A DNA stretch of 64,000 bases, from contig DASVDR010000030.1 of assembly GCA_036381015.1 (NCBI GenBank), positions 1-64,000 of the forward strand, in the 5' to 3' direction. A program made the position numbers and the translations under genes. The stretch comes from Gammaproteobacteria bacterium (GTDB lineage Bacteria > Pseudomonadota > Gammaproteobacteria > Steroidobacterales > Rariloculaceae). The notes below the pieces were generated by a model. That model saw only the letters and a list, made by a program, of their open reading frames with translations, had not been told where the DNA came from and did no database searches. Below, piece after piece: positions 32,432 through 40,934 of this stretch; within the stretch, counting starts at the first letter, position 1, and each line of letters begins with the position of its first letter.

Positions 32432-34087
32432 TCAATAGTCGACGCCGATGCTGATTTGGAAGCGCTCGACGTCGTCGCGGAGGAAGGGGTTCGGATGATC
32501 GTCGTCGGCGTCGAGCGGGATGCCGTAGCTCACGCGGAGGATCCCGAGCGGGATCGCGACCTCCGCGGCGAGCCCGACGGAGGTGCGAAGCGCCGACGCG
32601 TCGAACCCGTAGTCGAGGCGGCGGCCCGCGTCGTCGGTGAAAGCGACGTCCTCGGTGGAGAAGACGTTACCGGCGTCGAGAAAGAAGCCGACCCGCGCGC
32701 GGTCCCGCCAGCGCTCCGGCCACGGCGTGAGCAGCTCGAGCTGCGCGCTCAGCAGGAGGTTGCCGCCGTACGGGCGGCCGTTGCCGTCGCGCGGACCGAG
32801 CCCGTTCTCGCGGTAGCCGCGCACGGTGAGCGGGCCGCCCGCGAACCAGTTGAGATACGGCGGCAGCGAGGTCGTGTCGCCGCCGTAGGCCGCGCCGAAG
32901 CCGAGCCGGCCGCGCAGCCGCGCCGTCCAGCGTGCACCGAGCGGCCGGTAGGCGGTCACGTCGTAATCCGCCACGTAGTACTCCGCGTCGCTGCCCGGCA
33001 ACGCGAACCCGAAGCTCAACGTCTGCTCGATGCCGCGCTCGGCGAAGATCGGGCGGTCGCGCGTGTCGCGGCGCCAGCCGACCCGCAGATCCGCTTCCGC
33101 GATCTGCGTCGTGCGCCCGGCGTCGTCCCGGTCGCCGTTCGCGGCGACCCACTCGAGGAGCTGCGGGCCGGCGCCTGCCGACGGAGCGAGCTCCGCGCGC
33201 CGGAGATCGAGCCCGAAACGGATGCTCTGGCAGCAGGCCGTCGTTTGCAGCGATTCGAGGATCTCGTCGAGCACGGGCGAACGGTCGCGTACCTCCGCCG
33301 TCGGGAGCCGCGCACGCGCATCGCGGACGAGCCGGCCGAGAGGGCCGGCACTGCGCCCGGCGTCGCCCGAGAGCGCCATCGGGTAGCCGTACTCGAGCGT
33401 CACGCCGGCGAGGTCCGCGTCGAGCGGCGACGCGTCCGTCGTGAGGCGCTCGATCCGGCGCGACTCGAGCGCGATCGTCCGGCTGACGCCGCCGCGCCGC
33501 GCGTACGGGTCCGTGTACGAGAGCTCGGCGCTCGATCGCAGCTCGCTGCCTTCGAGCGAGAACGCGAGACGCCGCCCGGCGCCCAGAAAGTTCTCGTCGA
33601 TGTAATACGCGTGCAGGCTCGTTCGAAGCGACTCCGAGTAGCCGCCTCCGCCGCCGTACCGCCGCGCCGGCGACTCCTCGATCGTCACGACGATGTCGAC
33701 GACGCCGTTCTCCACCGGCCGCAGCGCGGCGCTCGCGCTCGCGACGTACGGCAGCCCTTCGAGGCGACGCAGCGACTCGTCGAGGCTGACGGTGTTCAGA
33801 TAGGCGCCCTCGAGCTGAAGCATCTCGCGGCGGAGCACGCGATCGTCGATCCCCGTGACGCCTTCGAACTCGATCCGCCGCACGTAAACGCGGCCCTCCG
33901 CGACTTGTGCGAGCGCGCCGGCCGCGGGCAGGATCGTCAAGGCGGCGACCAGCGCCGCCCGAGCCGCGCGTCGCCAAGACGCGAATGCGCGCCCGGGCGC
34001 CCGCCCGCAGCGCCGCGCAAGCTCACCAGCCGACGCCGAACCGGAAGCCGAACACCGCGTCCTCCTCGGGGCGCTGAAACGGGAATG
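32432..34087 (-). CDS. Reduced BamA/Omp85-family outer membrane protein (one POTRA plus barrel)
   Basis: About 551 residues. After a signal region (ALVAALTILPAAGALAQ) only one POTRA domain is present: VYVRRIEFEGVTGIDDRVLR and MLQLEGAYLNTVSLDESLRR correspond to BamA POTRA 5. The 16-strand barrel follows, with a GGGGGYSESLR turn, WRRDTRDRPIFAERG and the conserved lid loop GGPLTVRGYREN. BamA itself has five POTRA domains and TamA three. The first in-frame ATG is 34087, overlapping the upstream gene by 65 bases; a non-ATG start closer to the signal is possible. It likely inserts or secretes a specific outer-membrane partner. Confidence 0.85.
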   Translation of the reverse strand, partial: HSRFSAPRRTRCSASGSASAGELARRCGRAPGRAFASWRRAARAALVAALTILPAAGALAQVAEGRVYVRRIEFEGVTGIDDRVLRREMLQLEGAYLNTVSLDESLRRLEGLPYVASASAALRPVENGVVDIVVTIEESPARRYGGGGGYSESLRTSLHAYYIDENFLGAGRRLAFSLEGSELRSSAELSYTDPYARRGGVSRTIALESRRIERLTTDASPLDADLAGVTLEYGYPMALSGDAGRSAGPLGRLVRDARARLPTAEVRDRSPVLDEILESLQTTACCQSIRFGLDLRRAELAPSAGAGPQLLEWVAANGDRDDAGRTTQIAEADLRVGWRRDTRDRPIFAERGIEQTLSFGFALPGSDAEYYVADYDVTAYRPLGARWTARLRGRLGFGAAYGGDTTSLPPYLNWFAGGPLTVRGYRENGLGPRDGNGRPYGGNLLLSAQLELLTPWPERWRDRARVGFFLDAGNVFSTEDVAFTDDAGRRLDYGFDASALRTSVGLAAEVAIPLGILRVSYGIPLDADDDHPNPFLRDDVERFQISIGVDY

Positions 34088-37000
34088 CATAGTAGAGCTC
34101 GAGCGGCAATGCGCCGAGCAGCACGGTGCGCACCGCGAGGCCGGCGCTGACGACGGGGACTCGCTCGATGGTATCGCGCTCGAACGCGAGATCAACCGAC
34201 TGGCCCGAGCTCCAGGCCGCTCCGGCGTCGATGAAGAAGAGCGCCTCGGTCGGCGCGGCGGGCACGTCGAACAGGCCGAAATCCTCCGTGCCGAGCAGCG
34301 CGAGCCGCATCTCGAAGTTGACGACCGCGATGCGGCTGCCGACCAGCCGGTCGAGCTCCGCGCAGGAGGTCATCTCACCGTCGTTCGTGCACTCCGACAG
34401 ATCGAACGAGTCGAGCTCGTAGCCGCGCATTAGAAATGGGCTGCCGATGTCGAGGAGCGGCAATCGCGGGTCCTCCGCACCGGGGCCGTGACGTCCGACG
34501 TGCAGCACGCGCAGCGCGAACGTCAGCGGCTCGTGCAGGAAGTAACGCCGGTAATCTACGAGCGCGGTGTTGAAACGGAGGTCGCCGGACGTCCACTGAT
34601 TCTCGACTCTGAGGCGAGTGCCGCGTGCCGGGGACACGAGCCCGAAGGTCGAGGTATCGCGCACGAAGGCGAGCGATGCATTGCGGAGGTCGAGCTCGTC
34701 CGGCGACGGCAGGCCGATCGTCTCGTGAAATGCCGGCGCGCCGATCGGGAAGACGAACCGCTCGAGCTCGCGCTCGAAGTCGATTCTCGACATGCCGAGC
34801 GACACCTCGAGCCGGTTGTTCAGAGAGAACGGATACCGGCCGAGCAGCGAGAGGCTGCCGACCTGCTCGGTGACGATCAGCTGCTCTTGGACGTCGGCCG
34901 GAAAGACCTCGCCGTCGATCTCCACGGGCTGCCGCGAGAAGAGCGTCGTGCCCGTGACGTAGGGAATCCGCGAGAGGCTTCCGCCCCATTCGAAGCGGCG
35001 CGCCTGGTTCAGGTACGTCACGTCCGCGCCGAGCGTGTCCTCGAAGTCCAACGCGCCGCTCGTGCTGCTGCCGCCGCGGAAGGTCGTCACGATCTGATGG
35101 CGGTTGAGCGGATCGTTGAAATAGGCGCTGAACGCGCCGCCGAGGCTCGCGCCGCGGCCGGCCGTGCTGACGACGCCGACCGTGGCCGGCGCGATGTCCG
35201 CGAGCCGAATGCGGCCGCGATAGTCGCGGGTCGGATAGTCGCGGTCCGGCGGGGGAAGCCCGAGCGTCGCATCCGCGAGATAGCGTTGCACCACGCTCGG
35301 CTCGGCTTCCGCCTCGATCGGCGGCAGCAGCGCGGCCGTGAAGCTCGGCTCGGCTTCGATCGGAACCCCTTCCGGCGCGCGGATGCGGAAGATCTCGAAC
35401 CCGCCGTCCTCGAGCACCGAGAAGGCGAGGGTGCCGTCCGCCGCGACCGAGAGCGCGGGCGACGTTCCGGTGATGCCCGACACGCCGGTCTTCAGATTCG
35501 TGATGCGGACGGTCCGGCCGGCGGCGAAGTCGTACCGGAAGACGTTCGGAACGCCGTCCGGCTCCGCGATGAAGTAGAGGCTCGCGCCGTCCGGGGAGAA
35601 CTGGGGATCGATGTGCTTGCCGCGCGCGAACAGCGGCAGCACGTCGATCGCTCCGGTCTCGACGTCGAGCACCGCGATCCCGAGGTCGCCGAAGCTCAGC
35701 GTCTCGAGGTCCGTGCCTCGTCCGCGGTCCGTGACGAAAGCGATGCGCCGTCCGTCAGGGGAGACGCCCGGCTCGATCGCCGTGTACGGGTCGTTGGTGA
35801 GGCGCGTGAGCGCGTTCGTCTCGAGATCCAGCCGATACAGATCGCTCGCGCCGGCAACGATCGCCGAGAACACGATCGAACGCCCGTCCGGGAACCAGGC
35901 CGGGTGGCGCATGGCTTCGATCCCGGGGAGATCGATGACGCGCGCGACCTTGCCGCGCTCGACGTCGTAGATCGCAATTCGGCGCTCGCCTTCGTCGAAG
36001 ACCCCGAGCGCGAACCGTGCGCCGTCCGGCGACCAGGCGACGCTCGACTCGAGGAAGCTCAGATTCTGGAAGTGCCGGTCGGCCTCGGCGTGCAGCAGCC
36101 GCTTCGTGATCTTGCCGGTCTCGGTATCCGCGAGGTAGAGCTCGAGCTCGAGCTGGCGCGTGGAGAGGAAGGCGATGCGGCGCCCGTCCGGGCTGAGCGA
36201 CGGCGCGAGATTCACGGAAGCGCCGGTCGTCTCCGACGTGAGGAGCGGTTCGGCCTCGGCGGCCGGATTCTCGCGCGCGGCGAGGATCGGCGCGTAGGCG
36301 TCGCGCAGCGCGCCGTGAAATTCCGCGAGAAGCTCGTCCCGGGAGAGGCCGAGCGTGCTCTCGATGCCGCGCTCGAGACCTCGCGTGAGCGCGCCGAGAT
36401 AGAGCCGGCGCACCTCGTCGTCGCTCCACCGCCCGGCGACGTATGCCCATAGCGCCTGGCCGTACTGATAAGGGGAGGGCCGCCGCTGCACGAGCCGGTC
36501 CGGCTTCGGGAGCAGGTCGTGCCGCACGGCGTCGCGCATCCACAAGGCCGTCGCCGGGTCCACCCGCCCTTGCGACAGATACTCCGCGAGGCCTTCCGTC
36601 ATCCACAGCGGCAGCTGCTGGATTTGCACGTTCTGGTTGCGCTCGGCGAGCGTCTTCGCGATGTCGAACTGAAACACGTGCACGAGCTCGTGACCGATCA
36701 CGTGATCGTTGTCCGCGTTCACGCCGGTGAGCGGAAGCACGACTCGATCGAGCAGCGACTCGGTGAAACCGCCGGTGCCTTCGCCGATCAGCCCCGGCGT
36801 GACGGTCGTTTGCTGAAAGTCGGCGTGATTCTGATAGACGATGATGCGCTTCTTCTCGCTGAGCTCGTGGTCGAAGAACCGCGAGAGCCGCCCGTACCAG
36901 CGTTCCGCGAGCGCGGCGACGTACTCCGCGTGCGGCGCTCCCCGAGGGTAGTAGTGGATCAAGAAATGTTCCGTCTCGAGGATCTCGAACTCGAACCGCT

Positions 37001-37154
37001 CCCAGAGCACCTTGTTGCGCCCGAAGTATTGGGCCTCGGCGGCGACGGGAAGGAGCGCGGGCAGCGCCGCCGTCGCGGCGAGCAGCACGCCGATGATCAC
37101 GAGCGGGACCGGACGACGCGGGCGTCCGGTCTGTCGGAGTCGTCGCGGCAGCAC
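34023..37154 (-). CDS. Tripartite outer membrane protein: gluzincin peptidase, TolB-like propeller, Omp85-like barrel
   Basis: A 1043-residue protein starting at GTG 37154, supported by GAGGGA seven bases upstream. A signal peptide ends at AAEAQ. Residues 50-290 form a peptidase-MA-like domain with H155-E-L-V-H159 (VIGHELVHVFQFD) and third ligand E187 in LWMTEGLAEYL. Residues of about 310-610 hold PD40/WD40-like repeats (SLSPDGRRIAFLSTR, AWSPDGARFALGV, GVSPDGRRIAFVTDRG). The last 350 residues are an outer-membrane barrel with an IGSPFLMRGYELD lid-like loop and a terminal aromatic residue. The gene overlaps that of the reduced BamA-like protein, so the two are probably one system. Confidence 0.88.
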   Translation of the reverse strand: MLPRRLRQTGRPRRPVPLVIIGVLLAATAALPALLPVAAEAQYFGRNKVLWERFEFEILETEHFLIHYYPRGAPHAEYVAALAERWYGRLSRFFDHELSEKKRIIVYQNHADFQQTTVTPGLIGEGTGGFTESLLDRVVLPLTGVNADNDHVIGHELVHVFQFDIAKTLAERNQNVQIQQLPLWMTEGLAEYLSQGRVDPATALWMRDAVRHDLLPKPDRLVQRRPSPYQYGQALWAYVAGRWSDDEVRRLYLGALTRGLERGIESTLGLSRDELLAEFHGALRDAYAPILAARENPAAEAEPLLTSETTGASVNLAPSLSPDGRRIAFLSTRQLELELYLADTETGKITKRLLHAEADRHFQNLSFLESSVAWSPDGARFALGVFDEGERRIAIYDVERGKVARVIDLPGIEAMRHPAWFPDGRSIVFSAIVAGASDLYRLDLETNALTRLTNDPYTAIEPGVSPDGRRIAFVTDRGRGTDLETLSFGDLGIAVLDVETGAIDVLPLFARGKHIDPQFSPDGASLYFIAEPDGVPNVFRYDFAAGRTVRITNLKTGVSGITGTSPALSVAADGTLAFSVLEDGGFEIFRIRAPEGVPIEAEPSFTAALLPPIEAEAEPSVVQRYLADATLGLPPPDRDYPTRDYRGRIRLADIAPATVGVVSTAGRGASLGGAFSAYFNDPLNRHQIVTTFRGGSSTSGALDFEDTLGADVTYLNQARRFEWGGSLSRIPYVTGTTLFSRQPVEIDGEVFPADVQEQLIVTEQVGSLSLLGRYPFSLNNRLEVSLGMSRIDFERELERFVFPIGAPAFHETIGLPSPDELDLRNASLAFVRDTSTFGLVSPARGTRLRVENQWTSGDLRFNTALVDYRRYFLHEPLTFALRVLHVGRHGPGAEDPRLPLLDIGSPFLMRGYELDSFDLSECTNDGEMTSCAELDRLVGSRIAVVNFEMRLALLGTEDFGLFDVPAAPTEALFFIDAGAAWSSGQSVDLAFERDTIERVPVVSAGLAVRTVLLGALPLELYYAFPFQRPEEDAVFGFRFGVGW

Positions 37155-37347
37155 GGCATTCCCTCGTAATGTCCCAGCGGTCCTTCGCCGTCGTACGAGC
37201 GCGGTGCAGAGCCTCTTGTTCCGATACATGCAAGCGATATGCCTATTGGACCTCGAGTCGACCTCCGGTTCTCCGGTGCGGGCGCGCGACCCGGACTTTT
37301 ACCCGACGGATCGCTTACTCTTCGGCGTCGCTGTCGAATCAGGTCGA

Positions 37348-39111
37348 ATGATCGAACGGGGAAAATCGCCGCCGGCGCTGCCCGATCCGGTCTTCGGGGC
37401 GCCCGAAAACGGGGGCACCGCCGGTACGGGCGCGGCCAGTGCGGCCGGAGCACGCGCCGCTGCCGCGGGCCCTGCCGAGTCGGACGCGGGCGCTGCCGCG
37501 GCGGCCGATGCGTCTCGGGGCCGTGCGGCGCTCGTCGCTGCGGGCATCCTGCTCAGCCGTGTCGCAGGCTTCGCCCGCGATCGCGCGCTCGCCGTCTATT
37601 TCGGCACGGGCTTGCACGCGGATGTCTTCAGCGCCGGTCTGAGGATGCCGAACGTGCTGCAGAACCTGCTGGGGGAGGGCACGCTCAGCGCGTCGTTCAT
37701 TCCGGTCTATTCGGAGCTGCTCGAGCAGGGGCGCCTGAAGGAAGCCGGGCGCGTCGCCGGCGCCGCCTTCGCGCTGCTGCTCGTGGTCGCGGCCGCCGTC
37801 TCGCTTGTCGGCATCACGCTCGCGCCGTGGATCGTGACCATGTTCGCCCCGGGGTTCGAGGGGGAGCGGCGCGAGCTCACGATCGCGATCACGCGCATTC
37901 TCTTCCCGATGACGGGAGTGCTCGTGCTGTCGGCGTGGGCGCTCGGTGTCCTGAACAGCCACCGCAAGTTTTTCGTTCCGTACTTCGCCCCGGTGCTGTG
38001 GAACGCGGCGATCGTCGCGGCGCTGATCGCGTTCGCGGGACGGCTCGACCTCGACGGCTTGCTGCTCGCGGCCGCGTGGGGCGCGCTCGTCGGCGGCGGG
38101 CTTCAGCTCGCCGTGCAGCTCCCTTGGGTCGTGCGGCTCGACCGCGAGATCAGGCTCGGCGCCGGGCGCGCCGAGCCGGCATTCCGCGAGGCGGTGAGGA
38201 ACGCGCTCCCGGCGATCGCGGGACGCGGCGTCGTGCAGCTCGGCACGTACGGCGATCTGATCCTCGCGAGCCTGCTCGCGGTCGGGGCGCTCACCCGGCT
38301 GCGTTACGCGCAGACCCTCTACATCCTGCCGATCAGCCTCTTCGGGATGAGCGTCGCCGCGGCCGCGCTGCCCGAGCTCGCGCGCGAGCGCGCGAGCGCG
38401 GTGAACGCGCTTCGCGCACGAACGGCCGGTGCGGCCCGGCGGGTCGCGTTCTACGTCGTGCCGAGCTTCGTCGCGTTCGCGCTCCTCGGCGACGTGCTCG
38501 TCGCGGGCCTCTATCAGGCCGGCCGCTTCGGCTCCGCCGATGTCACGATCGTCTGGCTCACGCTCGCCGCGTACGGCTTGGGGCTCCCCGCGTCGGCCAC
38601 CACGCGCGTCTACCAGTCGGCGTTCTTCGCGCTCCGCGACACGACGACGCCGGCGCGCGTCGCGGGAATTCGCATCGCGGCGGCGGCCGCCGCCGGCGCC
38701 GTGCTGATGACGCAGTTCGAGCCGGTGACGATCGGCCCGATCACGATCCCCGCGGGGATCTTCGGCGGCGCGACGGCCGGCGGCTTGCCGCTCGGGCCCG
38801 TCGGCCTCGCGCTCGGCTCCGCCGTCGGCGCGTGGATCGAATGGCGGCTGCTCGCGACGCGGCTCGAACGGCGAATCGGCCCGGTCGCGGCCGGCGCGGG
38901 CGCGCTCGCCCGGATGCTCGTCGCGGCACTTGCGGCCGCGGCCGCTGCGCATGCCGTGCGGCTCGCGCTCGGCGGCCTGCATCCGCTGCCCGCGGCCGCG
39001 ATCGTGGCGACGGTCTTCGGCGCGGTGTATCTCGGCGCGGCTTCCGCGCTCGGCCTCGACGAAGCGCGCGCTCTCGCGGAAGGGATTCGCCGGCGGCTGT
39101 CCCGCGGGTGA
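37348..39111 (+). CDS. murJ: Lipid II flippase MurJ (MviN)
   Basis: A 587-residue polytopic membrane protein with the MurJ core: LLSRVAGFARDRALAVYFG, DVFSAGLRMPNVLQNLLGEG, LSASFIPVYSELLEQGR, MFAPGF, LFPMTGVLVLSAWALGVLNS and LPASATTRVYQSAFFALRDT. MurJ flips lipid II across the inner membrane for peptidoglycan synthesis. An unusually long Ala/Gly-rich N-terminal tail of about 60 residues precedes the first helix. The ATG at 37348 is the first good start, though an upstream in-frame ATG exists. It is divergent from the large outer-membrane gene. Confidence 0.92.
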   Translation: MIERGKSPPALPDPVFGAPENGGTAGTGAASAAGARAAAAGPAESDAGAAAAADASRGRAALVAAGILLSRVAGFARDRALAVYFGTGLHADVFSAGLRMPNVLQNLLGEGTLSASFIPVYSELLEQGRLKEAGRVAGAAFALLLVVAAAVSLVGITLAPWIVTMFAPGFEGERRELTIAITRILFPMTGVLVLSAWALGVLNSHRKFFVPYFAPVLWNAAIVAALIAFAGRLDLDGLLLAAAWGALVGGGLQLAVQLPWVVRLDREIRLGAGRAEPAFREAVRNALPAIAGRGVVQLGTYGDLILASLLAVGALTRLRYAQTLYILPISLFGMSVAAAALPELARERASAVNALRARTAGAARRVAFYVVPSFVAFALLGDVLVAGLYQAGRFGSADVTIVWLTLAAYGLGLPASATTRVYQSAFFALRDTTTPARVAGIRIAAAAAAGAVLMTQFEPVTIGPITIPAGIFGGATAGGLPLGPVGLALGSAVGAWIEWRLLATRLERRIGPVAAGAGALARMLVAALAAAAAAHAVRLALGGLHPLPAAAIVATVFGAVYLGAASALGLDEARALAEGIRRRLSRG

Positions 39112-39406
39112 CGCGCGCGAGCTCGCAGACGCGCGAGCTCGCCAGCTACTTCGGCTTTCCCGGTATCGGTGCGATACGGCTACTAGATGACTCGAGGTAT
39201 CGCCTTCGCGAATGCCTGCTCGTTCCAAGCATCGACGACGGCGCCCGCCGCGATGCATCGAAAAATGTGACGAGCTTCAAACTTCCAAAGACGGTCCTCA
39301 CGCAAATAAGTCAATCTCCAGGTTTCTCGATGGAGTCAGTCCTTACCGCGGCCGAGAATGAGTGCCATCGGAAAGCTGCGCCCTTCCAGGCGCTGGAGCG
39401 AGGACG

Positions 39407-39694
39407 ATGAAGTCGACACACCTGTTTGGCATTGCGCTCGTCGCGGTGTTTTCCTCGGCGGCCGCCTTCGGCGCCGATGCGCCCGCGGGGACTGCCGCGG
39501 AGGAGACCGTCGTCACGGCGGCGCCCGAGCCGGATCCCGCGATCGAGGAGATCGTCGTGATCGCCCGGCGTCCGGCCAAGCTCGAGGAGACGATCGCGGC
39601 GCCTCCGCCGGTGAACGTGCTCGAGGACCTCGGCCGGCCGAGCGAGCTGGAGGAGCATATCGCGTCGGAGCTCGAGGTCACGCTGAGCTTGTAA
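39407..39694 (+). CDS. Small exported protein with TonB-box-like segment
   Basis: A 95-residue protein with a signal peptide (MKSTHLFGIALVAVFSSAAAFGAD). The mature part is acidic and contains AIEEIVVIARRPAKLEE, which looks like the EEIVVTARR TonB box at the N-terminus of TonB-dependent receptors. No plug or barrel follows; the protein ends 50 residues later after a further acidic segment. It is clearly a gene: there is a signal, an ATG and a strong terminator 26 bases after the stop. It could compete for TonB or be the N-terminal relic of a receptor. Confidence 0.7.
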   Translation: MKSTHLFGIALVAVFSSAAAFGADAPAGTAAEETVVTAAPEPDPAIEEIVVIARRPAKLEETIAAPPPVNVLEDLGRPSELEEHIASELEVTLSL

Positions 39695-39720
39695 CCGCCG
39701 CTCGCGGCGAATGCCCTTCA

Positions 39721-39750
39721 CGGGCCGGCCTCGCGCCGGCCCGTTTCGTT
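39721..39750 (+). terminator. Intrinsic terminator after the small exported protein gene
   Basis: CGGGCCGGC (39721-39729) pairs perfectly with GCCGGCCCG (39735-39743) around a five-base loop and is followed by TTTCGTTT. It lies 26 bases after the stop at 39694 and before the DMT transporter gene. Confidence 0.85.
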
Positions 39751-39792
39751 TCCGGCCCGCCGATCCTTCCCGGCCGGTACAATGCGCGCCCC

Positions 39793-40713
39793 ATGAGCGC
39801 CGCACCCCAGACCGCCGCCGCCCGGCCGTCCGCGACTCCCGCCATGCTCGCGGGAGTCGGCACGCTGCTCCTTTGGAGCGGAACGCCGATCGCGAACGAG
39901 ATCGTCGTGGAATACATGGACGCTTTCACGGCCGGCCTCCTGCGGTCGATCGTGGCAGGCCTGGTCGCCGTCGTGATCGCGCTTGCGCTGCGGCTGCCGT
40001 TCCCGAAGTCGCGGCGGGACCGAGCGCTCCTCGCGGTCGCTGGCCTTGCGAGCTTCGCGGCCTGGCCGGTGACGCTGAGCCTCGGCATCGAGCGCACGAC
40101 CGCCGGCCACGCGGCGCTGATCCTTGCGACGATTCCCGTGATCGCGGTGCTGCTCGCGGCCGCTCTCGAGCGCCGCGTGCCGTCCCTCGGATGGTGGCTC
40201 GGCGCGGCGGTCGCGCTCGCCGGGTGCGTCCTCGTCGTCTCCGTCCGGAGCGGCGGGTTGCGCAACCCGGGGGCGGGGCCGACCGCGCTCGGCGATGCGA
40301 TCGTCTTCGTCGGCGGCGCGATCTGCGCCGTCGGATACGTCGTCGGCGGGCGTCTCTCGCCGCGCCTCGGCACCGCGCCCACGACGTTTTGGGGCCTCTC
40401 GCTCGCGATGATCGTGCTGGTCCCGCTGCTGCTCGCGGTGCGGTCGCGCACCGCATGGGCCGACGTGCCGCTCGACGGCTGGCTCGCGATGGGCTGGCTC
40501 TCGCTGTTGTCCTCGTGCGCGGCGTACGCCCTGTGGTTCTATGCGCTCGGCCGGGGCGGGATCGGCCGAATGTCGTCGCTGCTGCTCGTGACGCCGGCGG
40601 TCACGCTGCTCGGCGCGGCGCTCGTGCTCGGCGAGCGTGTCGGCGGGCTGCTGCTCGTGTGCTGCGCGCTCGTGATCCTCGGCACCTATCTCGCGCAGCG
40701 GCACGCGGGCTAG
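39793..40713 (+). CDS. DMT superfamily (EamA) transporter
   Basis: A 306-residue inner membrane protein with ten hydrophobic helices and two EamA repeats. The first begins GTLLLWSGTPIANEIVVEYMDA and ends LSLGIERTTAGHAALILATIPV; the second begins LGDAIVFVGGAICAVGYVVGG and ends LLVTPAVTLLGAALVLGERV. It would export or import a small metabolite such as an amino acid. A TACAAT hexamer at 39778-39783, ten bases before the ATG, could be the -10 box, which would leave almost no 5' leader. Confidence 0.88.
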   Translation: MSAAPQTAAARPSATPAMLAGVGTLLLWSGTPIANEIVVEYMDAFTAGLLRSIVAGLVAVVIALALRLPFPKSRRDRALLAVAGLASFAAWPVTLSLGIERTTAGHAALILATIPVIAVLLAAALERRVPSLGWWLGAAVALAGCVLVVSVRSGGLRNPGAGPTALGDAIVFVGGAICAVGYVVGGRLSPRLGTAPTTFWGLSLAMIVLVPLLLAVRSRTAWADVPLDGWLAMGWLSLLSSCAAYALWFYALGRGGIGRMSSLLLVTPAVTLLGAALVLGERVGGLLLVCCALVILGTYLAQRHAG

Positions 40714-40934
40714 TGTCCTTCTCCGGTCACACGCGTTCGTTCGAAGCGGTTGCGCGAGCGCTGCCGCGGCTCGCGAGCGAGCAACGGCCGTCCCCGCGCG
40801 CGCCGATCGCTCGGGGTAACCCCGGGGTGGACATCGACGGCCCGGCGGCCGATGCTATCGGTCGAGACGTCGCCGGCACCGCCGTCAATCGCACTCGACC
40901 GCGAGCCCGGACGCGAACGGCCGAAAGCGAAGCA

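Noticed and set aside
39109-39142. Direct repeat of GCGCGAGCTCGC just after murJ
   Set aside because: Two short GC-rich copies are within chance for this composition, and no termination or mobile-element feature accompanies them.
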